NCBI GenBank assembly: GCA_003545125.1
Contig: DQCI01000214.1
Coordinates: 1-10,804, forward strand
Length of the DNA stretch: 10,804 nucleotides
From: Paracoccaceae bacterium
GTDB taxonomy: Bacteria; Pseudomonadota; Alphaproteobacteria; Rhodobacterales; Rhodobacteraceae
Direction: 5' to 3'
A model generated the notes under the pieces. The model was not told the origin of the DNA, did not search any database, and saw only the letters and a program-made list of their open reading frames with translations. Within the stretch, counting starts at the first letter, position 1. The number at the start of each line of letters is the position of its first letter. Below are positions 1 through 6,201 of the stretch, in pieces. The position numbers were made by a program, and so were the translations under genes.

Positions 1-835
1 GCCAGCGCCGCGTCAGCGCTTTCGGGCTGTCGGCATGGAGCCGGGCGCCTTGCAGGAGGGTGTGGCGTTCAAGTGCGGTGCGCTGGCCGGCAATCTCGGC
101 GGCGAAATCGTCGCGCAGTGCATTGCGCAAGGCGAGGTCGGGCAGGAGCGCGGCCAGGTTCACGAGGTCGTGGTGGTCGCCCAACCGTTCGGCCACGTCC
201 CCGGCCAGCGCCACATGCGGCGCCATCAACTCCGGCGCCATCCCGGCCAGGAGACCGGCATGATACCAATGCGTTTTTGCCCGCTTGCGCCAGTCGTGGA
301 AAGCCTCGGCCGTGCCCGTGGTCTTGGCGCGTTTCATTGCAGTCTTCGCTTGCGCGTAGCGGGTGGAAAGCCCGGCCTCGAAGGCGTCGAACCCCTTGTG
401 CTTCAGCTTCCAATGGCTAACGCGATCCTTGACCCCGGCGAAGATGGCCGCAAACTCGGCGACGAGCGCGGCCTCATTCATCGTGGCAGGGGCGCGGGCC
501 GCGAGGGCATCGCGCACGGGCGCGAACTCCACCGCGGCCGCACCCGGGGCCACCCGGTCGAAGGTTTCGAGCATCGCGTCGCGGTCGCGCAAGGGCGAGA
601 CGGCGCGCGCGCCATCGCGGAGCGCGGTATTCTCCGCCGTGTATCCGCGCAGGTCCGGTCCGACGAGCTTGAGAAGTGCGCGCAGTTTCTTGGCATCCTT
701 GCGCGCGCTGTGCAGGGCTTCGGTGGGCGTCTCGTCGCCTGACAGCGCGGCCAGCGCATGCTCGGCACGTTTGCGGGCAAGGCGGCGGGTGGCCTTGGTG
801 ATGTCGGTGTCGGAGGCGCGATAGGCGAAGGGCAT
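1..835 (-). CDS. CHAD domain-containing protein (C-terminus cut off by window edge)
   Basis: Reading the minus strand from the ATG at 835 gives 278 residues with no stop before the left edge, so the C-terminus is missing. The protein begins MPFAYRASDTD and shows the two-fold layout of a CHAD domain (conserved histidine alpha-helical domain). The first half has LHSARKDAKKLRALLK (about residues 41-56) and LRDRDAM. The second half has FHDWRKRAKTHWYH followed by LGDHHDL. These are the conserved His and Arg/Lys patches that line the basic groove of CHAD domains. CHAD proteins are known to bind inorganic polyphosphate, and many are cytoplasmic and granule-associated; there is no signal peptide or membrane segment here. 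No CYTH domain precedes the CHAD domain, so this is a stand-alone CHAD protein. A polyphosphate kinase lies about 1.35 kb away, which fits a polyphosphate role. The ribosome binding site before 835 is weak. The family call is firm; the cellular role is inferred. Confidence 0.9.
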   Translation of the reverse strand, partial: MPFAYRASDTDITKATRRLARKRAEHALAALSGDETPTEALHSARKDAKKLRALLKLVGPDLRGYTAENTALRDGARAVSPLRDRDAMLETFDRVAPGAAAVEFAPVRDALAARAPATMNEAALVAEFAAIFAGVKDRVSHWKLKHKGFDAFEAGLSTRYAQAKTAMKRAKTTGTAEAFHDWRKRAKTHWYHAGLLAGMAPELMAPHVALAGDVAERLGDHHDLVNLAALLPDLALRNALRDDFAAEIAGQRTALERHTLLQGARLHADSPKALTRRW

Positions 836-1014
836 CGGGGCCGGTTTCGGTTCGTGGGGACGCAGACAGCTTAGGGCGTTTGCGGGCCGACCGATAGCGG
901 CGGCCGGGCTTTGGACGTTTGGCCGCAGCCGCCGCGCGCCCGGTTCCGCATGGCCCGGCCGTCAGGCTATGTTGGCGGCAGGCACAGACCCTCAGCCGGC
1001 AAAAGGAACGGGCC

Positions 1015-1755
1015 ATGACCACCACATCCACCGGATACGAACCGCTCGATACCCTGAAGCCGGTGTCCGGGGACGTCTGGCTGGTCGACGGCCCGGCGAT
1101 CCGTTTCTACGGCATGCCGTTCTCGACCCGGGCGACGATCGTGCGGCTGGCCTCGGGCGCGCTCTGGGTGCATTCGCCGACCCGGCTTTCCCAGGCGCTG
1201 GCCGCTGACGTGGCGGCCCTCGGACAGGTTGCCCACCTGGTCGCGCCTAACTGGATCCACTACGCCTATATTGCCGACTGGCAGGCGCGATTCCCGGGCG
1301 CCGTGGCCTGGGCCGCGCCGGGGGTGGCGGCGCGGGCGGCGAAGCGCGGGATGAGCTTGCGGTTCGACCACGCGCTCGGCCAGGAGGCGCCCGGTGCCTG
1401 GGACGGCGAGATCGACCAGATGATCGTGCGGGGCTCCGAGATCCACCGTGAGGCGGTGTTCTTCCACCGCGCCACGCGAACGCTGATCCTCACCGACCTG
1501 ATCGAGAACTTCGAACCGGCAAAGCTCGGCTTCTGGTTCCGCTTGGCGACTCGTATCGGCGGTATCCAGGACCCCGACGGGACCATGCCGCGCGACATGC
1601 GCGCGACCTTCCGCGACCGGGCGGCGCTGAAGCGGGATCTGGAACGGATGATCGGATGGGCGCCCGCGCGGGTGATCGTCGCGCATGGGCGCTGGTATCA
1701 AACGGATGGCGTGGCGGAACTCCAGCGCGCGTTTCGCTGGGTGCTCCAGGGCTGA
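1015..1755 (+). CDS. DUF4336 domain-containing protein (metallo-beta-lactamase-like fold)
   Basis: The protein has 246 residues. The start at 1015 is chosen over an upstream in-frame ATG at 919 because AAGGAA (1003-1008) sits six bases before it and the extra N-terminus is low-complexity Arg/Ala. The sequence matches the DUF4336 pattern. It has VWLVDG near residues 21-26, then LVAPNWIHYAYIADWQARFP (75-94), then WAAPG (99-103), a late ILTDLIENF (158-166), and VAHGRWY (222-228). This layout resembles a metallo-beta-lactamase fold in which the canonical HxHxDH motif is reduced. Asn79/His82, Asp161 and His224 are the visible candidates for a remaining metal site. No signal peptide is seen. The substrate is unknown and the DUF has no established reaction. 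The gene is divergent from the CHAD gene and is followed directly by a perfect stem-loop. The family call is confident; whether it is an active hydrolase is open. Confidence 0.85.
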   Translation: MTTTSTGYEPLDTLKPVSGDVWLVDGPAIRFYGMPFSTRATIVRLASGALWVHSPTRLSQALAADVAALGQVAHLVAPNWIHYAYIADWQARFPGAVAWAAPGVAARAAKRGMSLRFDHALGQEAPGAWDGEIDQMIVRGSEIHREAVFFHRATRTLILTDLIENFEPAKLGFWFRLATRIGGIQDPDGTMPRDMRATFRDRAALKRDLERMIGWAPARVIVAHGRWYQTDGVAELQRAFRWVLQG

Positions 1756-1758
1756 CGG

Positions 1759-1778
1759 GGCGCCGACGGATCGGCGCC
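1759..1778. terminator. Stem-loop between convergent genes
   Basis: A perfect 8-bp stem (GGCGCCGA/TCGGCGCC) with a CGGA loop starts three bases after the DUF4336 stop and lies between two convergent genes. It lacks a T-tract on either strand, so it may be a 3'-end stabiliser or a Rho-assisted or bidirectional end rather than a classical intrinsic terminator. Confidence 0.5.
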
Positions 1779-1805
1779 ACCTCGACCGGCAGAAGCGGGG
1801 GAGGA

Positions 1806-1955
1806 TTACTGTTCGTCTTCTTCGTAGTGGAGCAGCCAGCCGTTCGGGCCAGCAACCGAAGCGGGCAGCAGGGTGGGCAGCATTTCGCGCAGAGCAGCGG
1901 TTGTCAGGATCGCCAGAATAACTTGGTCGACACTCAGGATTTCCAGTACGGCCAT
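1806..1955 (-). CDS. Putative 49-residue hydrophobic small protein
   Basis: An ATG at 1955 opens 49 codons ending in TAA. A purine-rich AGGGGAG Shine-Dalgarno lies about eight bases upstream. The protein begins MAVLEILSVDQVILAILTTA, followed by ALREMLPTLLPASVAGPNGW, and ends LLHYEEDEQ. It has a hydrophobic or amphipathic half (about residues 3-32) and a short acidic tail. Leucine is almost always CTG, as expected of a native high-GC gene. I do not recognise the family. The hydrophobic stretch contains Asp, Gln, Arg and Glu, so an amphipathic membrane-surface helix is as likely as a true transmembrane segment. The gene is convergent with DUF4336 and divergent from ppk2. It is probably real on the basis of ribosome binding site and codon use, but conservation cannot be judged from here. 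Confidence 0.6.
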   Translation of the reverse strand: MAVLEILSVDQVILAILTTAALREMLPTLLPASVAGPNGWLLHYEEDEQ

Positions 1956-2117
1956 TTTCGCCACTCCCCTCTTCTTGTCCGGTCACAATCGTGGCGAAAC
2001 CGGGCCGGAATTGGGCAGCCACACGGCTTGGTCATGGCTTTTCGGAAATTGCAGGCAACAACCGGATGGCGGCGGGACCTCTGTTGCTATTCCGGAAATC
2101 GCATGCCTGCATTCGTC

Positions 2118-2131
2118 TTGACCCGGATCAA
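2118..2131 (+). promoter_or_regulatory. FNR/FnrL-type (Crp-Fnr family) operator upstream of ppk2
   Basis: TTGACCCGGATCAA matches the FNR/FnrL/FixK consensus TTGAT-N4-ATCAA at nine of ten fixed positions, with C for T at position five, a common variant in alphaproteobacteria. Its centre is 65 bases before the ppk2 ATG and exactly 41.5 bp before the start point predicted from the -10 element at 2154. That is the position used by class II FNR-dependent promoters. Confidence 0.7.
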
Positions 2132-2153
2132 AGCAGGCCGCACGGCTGTCCCG

Positions 2154-2159
2154 TAAAAT
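2154..2159 (+). promoter_or_regulatory. -10 element of the ppk2 promoter
   Basis: TAAAAT matches the sigma-70 -10 consensus at five of six positions. Transcription would start near 2166, giving a leader of about 24 bases that carries the AAAGGGAGA ribosome binding site of ppk2. The FNR box occupies the place of the -35 element, as expected for an activator-dependent class II promoter. Confidence 0.55.
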
Positions 2160-2189
2160 CGTTGCCAACAGAACAAAGGGAGAGAACGC

Positions 2190-3341
2190 ATGGCGACACC
2201 AACCAGCAAACCGGCAGAGGCGGTGGCCGCACAGGCCAGCAATGACAAGTCGGCCAAGGCGATCACCGCGAGATCCGCGACCGGCGACCAGAAAGCGCGC
2301 GCGGCTGAGGCGCCGCAGCGCAAGGGGGGCGCGAAACCGGCGTTGAAACCGGCGATCGCGAAAAGCGCGGCCGACCGTGAGGCCCTGCGCGCGCGGGCCC
2401 GCGCGGCGCTCGCCGAAGAGAAGGAGATGGAGGAGGAGCTTGCACACGCGCAGGCCACCGAGCGTGCGGGACGGTTCCCGCAAGTCACCGCCGACCTCAT
2501 CCGGCAGACCTTCGAGAACGGCGAATACCCCTACGAGGGCAAGATCGACCGCAAGGATTACGAGCGCGAGAAGGCGCGGCTCCAGGCGGAACTGCTCAAG
2601 GTCCAGAAATGGGTCAAGGAGACCGGCCAGAAGTTCGTGCTGATCTTCGAGGGGCGCGACGCGGCCGGCAAGGGCGGCACGATCAAGCGGTTCATGGAAC
2701 ATCTCAACCCGCGCGAGGCGCGCGTCGTGGCGCTGGGCACACCGACGATCAGGGAGAAGGGCCAGTGGTTCTTCCAACGCTATGTCGAGCACCTGCCGAC
2801 GGCGGGTGAAATGGTGTTTTACGACCGGTCCTGGTACAACCGCGGCGGTGTCGAGCGGGTGATGGGCTTCTGCAGTCCGAACGAGTATCTCGAATTCATG
2901 CGCCAGACGCCCGAGTATGAACGGATGCTCACCCGCTCCGGCATCCGGCTCTACAAATTCTGGTTCTCGGTCACCCAGCAAGAGCAGCGCCGCCGCTTCA
3001 GGTCGCGCGAAGGCGACCCGTTGAAGCAGTGGAAGCTGTCGCCGATCGACAAGGCCTCGCTCGACAAGTGGGAAGATTACACCGAAGCCAAGGAGGCGAT
3101 GTTCTTCTACACCGACACCGCCGACGCCCCCTGGACGATCGTGAAGTCGAACGACAAGAAGCGGGCCCGGCTCGAAGCGATGCGGCATTTCCTGCATTCT
3201 CTGGAGTACCCGGACAAGGATCATTCGTTGGTCTTCGCGCCCGATCCGCTGATCGTGGGCCACGCGAGCCAGGTAATCCACGGCGCCGACCACATTCTCG
3301 GCGCGAGCCTGCATCCCGACCAGCGGCGAAAGGGCAACTGA
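2190..3341 (+). CDS. ppk2: Polyphosphate kinase 2 (one-domain, class I type)
   Basis: The protein has 383 residues. The PPK2 domain spans about residues 95-375. The Walker A loop is EGRDAAGKGGT (154-164), the Walker B stretch is MVFYDRSWYNRGGVE (208-222) with Asp212 and Arg213, and the lid region follows, including the KFWFSVT and QWKLSPID segments. PPK2 enzymes transfer phosphate between polyphosphate and nucleoside diphosphates or triphosphates; one-domain class I members mainly make ATP or GTP from NDP and polyphosphate. The protein is cytoplasmic, with no signal peptide. The first ~75 residues are an Ala/Lys/Arg-rich low-complexity extension (26 Ala and 15 Lys/Arg), so the protein is longer than typical ~300-residue members. 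An AAAGGGAGA ribosome binding site supports the start at 2190. A FnrL-like box and a -10 element lie just upstream. The nearby CHAD gene supports a polyphosphate context. Nucleotide preference cannot be read from the sequence. Confidence 0.95.
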   Translation: MATPTSKPAEAVAAQASNDKSAKAITARSATGDQKARAAEAPQRKGGAKPALKPAIAKSAADREALRARARAALAEEKEMEEELAHAQATERAGRFPQVTADLIRQTFENGEYPYEGKIDRKDYEREKARLQAELLKVQKWVKETGQKFVLIFEGRDAAGKGGTIKRFMEHLNPREARVVALGTPTIREKGQWFFQRYVEHLPTAGEMVFYDRSWYNRGGVERVMGFCSPNEYLEFMRQTPEYERMLTRSGIRLYKFWFSVTQQEQRRRFRSREGDPLKQWKLSPIDKASLDKWEDYTEAKEAMFFYTDTADAPWTIVKSNDKKRARLEAMRHFLHSLEYPDKDHSLVFAPDPLIVGHASQVIHGADHILGASLHPDQRRKGN

Positions 3342-3348
3342 TCTGACC

Positions 3349-3368
3349 GCCCGCGAGGCGTTGCGGGC
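3349..3368 (+). terminator. Hairpin downstream of ppk2
   Basis: A six-bp GC-only stem (GCCCGC/GCGGGC) with an eight-base loop begins seven bases after the ppk2 stop. There is no T-tract, so it may only be a 3' stabilising hairpin in a very GC-rich gap. The rest of the gap to 3495 shows no clear promoter. Confidence 0.3.
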
Positions 3369-3495
3369 CGCGCGGGGGGGCGCTTGCGGCGCGGCGGGGC
3401 AGAGCCTTGGCGCGCCGCTTTCCGCCCATCGGGTCATTCCCGGTTTGGTGCCTCTGCCGTCTCGGGGTAGCCTGCCCGGCAAACGGGAGGACCAT

Positions 3496-4740
3496 ATGGG
3501 CGACCCCACGCGCAGAACCGTGACCCTCGGGCTCGCCGCTTTCGGGCTGGCCTCCTGCGGCGCACCGATCGGCGGGGCCGGGGGCCGCGCGGCGCTCGCA
3601 GCCTCGGCCGATGAGCCGCCCGAGCCGCGCCCCGATCCGGGCTACCACGCCTGGGTCCAGGGCTTTCGGGTGCGTGCGCTTGCCAAGGGCATCACCGGCA
3701 ACACCTTCGATACCGCGTTTCGCGGCGCGCGATACCTGCCGAAGGTGATCAAGAACGACCGCGCGCAGTTCCAGGCGCGCCGCACGCTTGAGGATTACAT
3801 CGCCATCGCCGCCTCGCAAGAACGTGTGCGGATCGGCCGGGCGAAGCTGAAAAAGCATGGTCGGCTCCTCGACCGGATCGCGGCGCGCTACGGCGTCGAA
3901 GACGCGGTGCTGGCGGCGATCTGGGGGGTCGAGACCGGGTTTGGCGCCCGGCGGGGCGACACGCCCGTCATCTCGGCGCTGTCGACGCTCGGCTATGAGT
4001 CGCGGCGGGCGGAGTTTTTCGAAAGCCAGCTCCTGGCCGCGCTGGCGATCGTCCAGGCCGGCGATATCGCACCGGACAAGATGAAAGGCAGCTGGGCGGG
4101 GGCCATGGGCCACACCCAGTTCATCCCCACAACCTACCTCGCCCATGCGGTCGACTCCGCGGGCGACGGGCGGCGCGATATCTGGGCCGACGATCCCACC
4201 GATGCGCTCGCCTCCGCCGCCAACTACCTCGCGCAATCGGGCTGGCGCAAAGGCGGGCTCTGGGGGCTCGAAGTGCGCCTGCCAGCGGCGAGCGACGACC
4301 TTGTGACACGCGCTGTGCCCGATTGGCGCGCCCGTGGTGTGACACGCGCAAGCGGCGGCGAACTGCCCGACCATGGTGCGGCAAAGTTGATCCTGCCGAA
4401 CGGGGCGGGGGGGCCGGCCTTCCTGCTGTTTGCCAATTACCGGGTGCTCAGGACCTACAACGATTCGATGAAATACGCGCTCGGGGTCGGGCATCTGTCG
4501 GACCGGCTCGCGGGCGGCGGACCGCTGGTCGGCAGTTTCGGCAAGGATGCACAGGGGCTGACCTTCAAGGAGCGCAAGGAGCTCCAGGAGCGGTTGACCC
4601 GGGCCGGGTTCGACACCGACGGGGCGGACGGGGTCATCGGCGACAAGACCACCACGGCGATCCGGGCCTACGAGACGGCGCGGGGCCTGCCGGTGACCGG
4701 GCTCGCGTCGAAAGCGCTTCTGGTGCATCTCAGAGGCTAG
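3496..4740 (+). CDS. Lytic murein transglycosylase (MltB/SLT_2 family) with peptidoglycan-binding domain
   Basis: The protein has 414 residues from the ATG at 3496, which is preceded by GGGAGG five bases upstream. An in-frame ATG at 3361 would add 45 low-complexity residues before the signal peptide and is rejected. The N-terminus has TRRTVTLGLAAFGLASC, a short lipoprotein-type signal with an LASC lipobox (Cys21) and a twin-arginine pair, so export to the periplasm as a membrane-anchored lipoprotein, perhaps by Tat, is likely. The SLT_2 domain covers about residues 48-345 with the catalytic glutamate Glu146 in AIWGVETGFG, then GSWAGAMGHTQFIPTTY (199-215) and FANYRVLRTYNDSMKYALGV (312-331). 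A PG_binding_1 domain (about 354-413) ends the protein, including GFDTDGADGVIGDKTTTAIR (371-390). It should cleave the glycan strand between MurNAc and GlcNAc, leaving 1,6-anhydroMurNAc ends. It follows ppk2 by 154 bases and probably has its own promoter. Confidence 0.93.
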   Translation: MGDPTRRTVTLGLAAFGLASCGAPIGGAGGRAALAASADEPPEPRPDPGYHAWVQGFRVRALAKGITGNTFDTAFRGARYLPKVIKNDRAQFQARRTLEDYIAIAASQERVRIGRAKLKKHGRLLDRIAARYGVEDAVLAAIWGVETGFGARRGDTPVISALSTLGYESRRAEFFESQLLAALAIVQAGDIAPDKMKGSWAGAMGHTQFIPTTYLAHAVDSAGDGRRDIWADDPTDALASAANYLAQSGWRKGGLWGLEVRLPAASDDLVTRAVPDWRARGVTRASGGELPDHGAAKLILPNGAGGPAFLLFANYRVLRTYNDSMKYALGVGHLSDRLAGGGPLVGSFGKDAQGLTFKERKELQERLTRAGFDTDGADGVIGDKTTTAIRAYETARGLPVTGLASKALLVHLRG

Positions 4741-4953
4741 GGGCGGCGGCCGGAGTGTCACGGAAGGTCGAGGCCCGCGACCTGACCTTCGCTTCGATTA
4801 TTTATGGAAAACAAATGGTTGTACTTACCAAATGCCGGTGGGAAGAGATCTGTCCCTCACGGCGCTTGGGCCCCGGGGGACAGGGGACGTGGACCTGGCA
4901 CCCAGGGAGCCAGAAACCGAACACGGGCCGCCGTGGCCGGGCAGCGAAGAGCC
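4741..4953. other. Convergent intergenic gap with small hairpins
   Basis: This 213-base gap lies between the transglycosylase and rhodanese-HTH genes. A 6-bp stem (AGGTCG/CGACCT, 4765-4783) followed by AT-rich sequence may end the plus-strand transcript. A CTGGC/GCCAG inverted repeat lies near 4894-4912. A patch at about 4795-4842 is strikingly AT-rich compared with its surroundings. An ATG at 4804 opens a frame beginning MENKWLYLPNAGGKRS with no ribosome binding site; its continuation is low-complexity and overlaps the rhodanese gene antisense, so I do not call it as a gene. No toxin gene is visible. Confidence 0.4.
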
Positions 4954-5604
4954 TCAGGCCGCGCGGGGGCGGACCGACTTGCGGATCGTTTCGCCGATGA
5001 AGTGGCGGGCGCGTTCGATGTCGTGCTCGACCTGGAGCTGCAACCAGAAGTCCGCCGCGGTCGAGAAGTAGCGCGCGAGCCGCAACGACAGCTCGGCGTC
5101 GACCGCCCGCTCGCCGGCGAGCAGCCGCTCGATGCAGGAGACCGACACGCCGGCCTCTGTGGCCAGCCCGGCAGCGTCGAGCCCGGCGGAGGCGAGGTAT
5201 TCTTCGCGCAGCACCGCACCCGGGGTGGGGCAGAGGAACAGCGGCGCGACCTTCGCGGTCTCGGCCAGGTCCTCGATGGCTTCCTCGATCGGCAGGCCTG
5301 CGGATTTCCAGGCTGTGAGTCCGCCCTCCATGTGCATCACCTTCGTGTGCCCCGCCTGGATGAGCATCCGGGCGGCCGCGGCAGACCGTTTGCCGATCGC
5401 GCAGTGCAACACCAGCGGTTTGTCGGTGACCGCCGGGAACAGGTCCGCTTCCAGCGACGAAAGCGGCATCAGCAGGGCGCCTGCGATGTGTTCGAGGTCG
5501 TATTCCTTGGTCTCGCGCACGTCGACCAACACGACATCGCCCTCGTCGAGCCAGCGGGTGATGGTGGCGGGGGCAACGGCAACGGGTTCGATTGTCTCGG
5601 ACAT
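4954..5604 (-). CDS. Rhodanese fused to a HigA-type antitoxin HTH domain
   Basis: The protein has 216 residues, with AAGGAGA six bases before the start. Residues about 8-108 form a rhodanese domain: VVLVDVRETKEYDLEHIAGA (24-43), the active-site loop HCAIGKRSAAAA with Cys68, and MEGGLTAWKSAGLPIE (92-107). Residues about 126-205 read as a HigA/VapI-class XRE helix-turn-helix. The landmarks are PGAVLREEYLASAGLDAAGL (128-147), ATEAGVSVSCIERLLAGERA (148-167) and LSLRLARYFSTAADFWLQLQ (172-191), matching the PG-x-x-L, LA-x-x-x-GVS and FWLxLQ landmarks of HigA. Rhodaneses transfer sulfane sulfur through the catalytic Cys; HigA proteins bind DNA and neutralise RelE-like HigB toxins. No HigB-like gene is adjacent, so the DNA-binding half may act as a sulfur- or redox-responsive regulator rather than an antitoxin; that is inference. 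The gene lies downstream of acpP but behind its terminator. Confidence 0.88.
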   Translation of the reverse strand: MSETIEPVAVAPATITRWLDEGDVVLVDVRETKEYDLEHIAGALLMPLSSLEADLFPAVTDKPLVLHCAIGKRSAAAARMLIQAGHTKVMHMEGGLTAWKSAGLPIEEAIEDLAETAKVAPLFLCPTPGAVLREEYLASAGLDAAGLATEAGVSVSCIERLLAGERAVDAELSLRLARYFSTAADFWLQLQVEHDIERARHFIGETIRKSVRPRAA

Positions 5605-5763
5605 CGGGTGTCTCCTTCAGTTGCCCCAAACCCTAACGAGCGCGGCGGCAAAATGTCCGCCCGAAGGTCGGGGCCGCGGTGCGACACGGTCTTGGCCGCG
5701 CGGGTGGGATTGGGAGATTGTTCCGATTCCCACGGTCGGCAGGCGAGAATCGCGGCTGGCGGA

Positions 5764-5795
5764 ACAGAAAACGGCGCCCCGGGAGGGACGCCGTT
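5764..5795 (-). terminator. Intrinsic terminator of acpP
   Basis: On the minus strand an 11-bp stem (AACGGCGTCCC paired with GGGGCGCCGTT, one G-U pair) with a TCCC loop is followed by a short TTTTCT tail. It begins about 33 bases after the acpP stop. It separates acpP from the rhodanese-HTH gene. A second small stem (CACCC/GGGTG, 5800-5812) lies between it and the stop. Confidence 0.85.
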
Positions 5796-5827
5796 CTTTC
5801 ACCCAGCGGGTGGGGTCTAACAAAGGT

Positions 5828-6061
5828 TCAGACGGCTTCGCCGATGAACTTGACCGCGTCGCCGAAGGTCTGGATGCCTTCCGCCGCGTCGTCCGGGATC
5901 TCGATGCCGAACTCTTCTTCGAAAGCCATGACAAGCTCGACGGTATCGAGGCTGTCGGCGCCGAGGTCGTCGATGAACGAGGCCGAGTCGGTGACCTTGT
6001 CTTCTTCCACGCCGAGGTGCTCGACAACGATTTTCTTAACCCGATCAGCGACGTCGCTCAT
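5828..6061 (-). CDS. acpP: Acyl carrier protein
   Basis: This is a 77-residue acidic protein of normal ACP length. It begins [20 protein letters not shown] and carries the [11 protein letters not shown] motif, with Ser37 as the 4'-phosphopantetheine attachment site. Holo-ACP carries growing acyl chains as thioesters through type II fatty acid synthesis in the cytoplasm, and FabD and FabG encoded just upstream act on it. A GTGAGGA ribosome binding site lies six bases before the ATG. The gene is separated from fabG by a 187-base gap containing two hairpins, and a strong terminator follows it. It may therefore be expressed at a different level from fabDG, as is usual for this abundant protein. 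fabF does not follow. Confidence 0.97.
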   Translation of the reverse strand: MSDVADRVKKIVVEHLGVEEDKVTDSASFIDDLGADSLDTVELVMAFEEEFGIEIPDDAAEGIQTFGDAVKFIGEAV

Positions 6062-6090
6062 GATGTATCCTCACAGTTTTTCAGGCCCTT

Positions 6091-6109
6091 GGGCCGGTTG
6101 TTCCGGCCC
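6091..6109 (-). promoter_or_regulatory. Stable hairpin in the acpP leader
   Basis: GGGCCGG and CCGGCCC form a perfect 7-bp stem with a five-base loop, about 30 bases upstream of the acpP ATG. An overlapping alternative pairing exists (GGCCC at 6084-6088 with GGGCC at 6091-6095, or with the GGGGGCC at 6110-6116). It has no T-tract. It could protect the 5' end of the acpP mRNA or influence translation. Confidence 0.45.
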
Positions 6110-6175
6110 GGGGGCCGCTCTGATGTACAGGGAGTGAACGTCCCCGTCCGCCCCCGCCGGAGGCCGAAAACTGCG

Positions 6176-6201
6176 CTCCCTTTAGCATAAAGCGAAGGGA
6201 G
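6176..6201 (-). terminator. Hairpin between fabG and acpP
   Basis: CTCCCTT and AAGGGAG pair as a 7-bp stem with a 12-base loop, about 50 bases after the fabG stop. A short AGTTTTC follows on the minus strand. It may partly end the fabDG transcript. A further 6-bp stem (CTCCGC/GCGGAG, 6221-6241) lies closer to the stop. The loop contains TATGCT, which might instead be a -10 element for acpP. Confidence 0.4.

Noticed and set aside
35..742. 235-codon plus-strand open frame at the left end
   Set aside because: It is antisense to the CHAD gene, whose conserved His motifs read cleanly on the minus strand.
919..1014. Upstream in-frame extension of the DUF4336 gene
   Set aside because: The 32 extra residues are low-complexity and lack a ribosome binding site; AAGGAA sits correctly before the ATG at 1015.
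1983..3509. 508-codon minus-strand open frame opposite ppk2
   Set aside because: It is the antisense shadow of ppk2 in GC-rich DNA; its translation is low-complexity with no family motifs, while the plus strand encodes a complete PPK2.
2998..4761. 587-codon minus-strand open frame opposite ppk2 and the transglycosylase
   Set aside because: It spans two real plus-strand genes antisense and is Arg/Pro/Gly-rich, as expected of a shadow frame.
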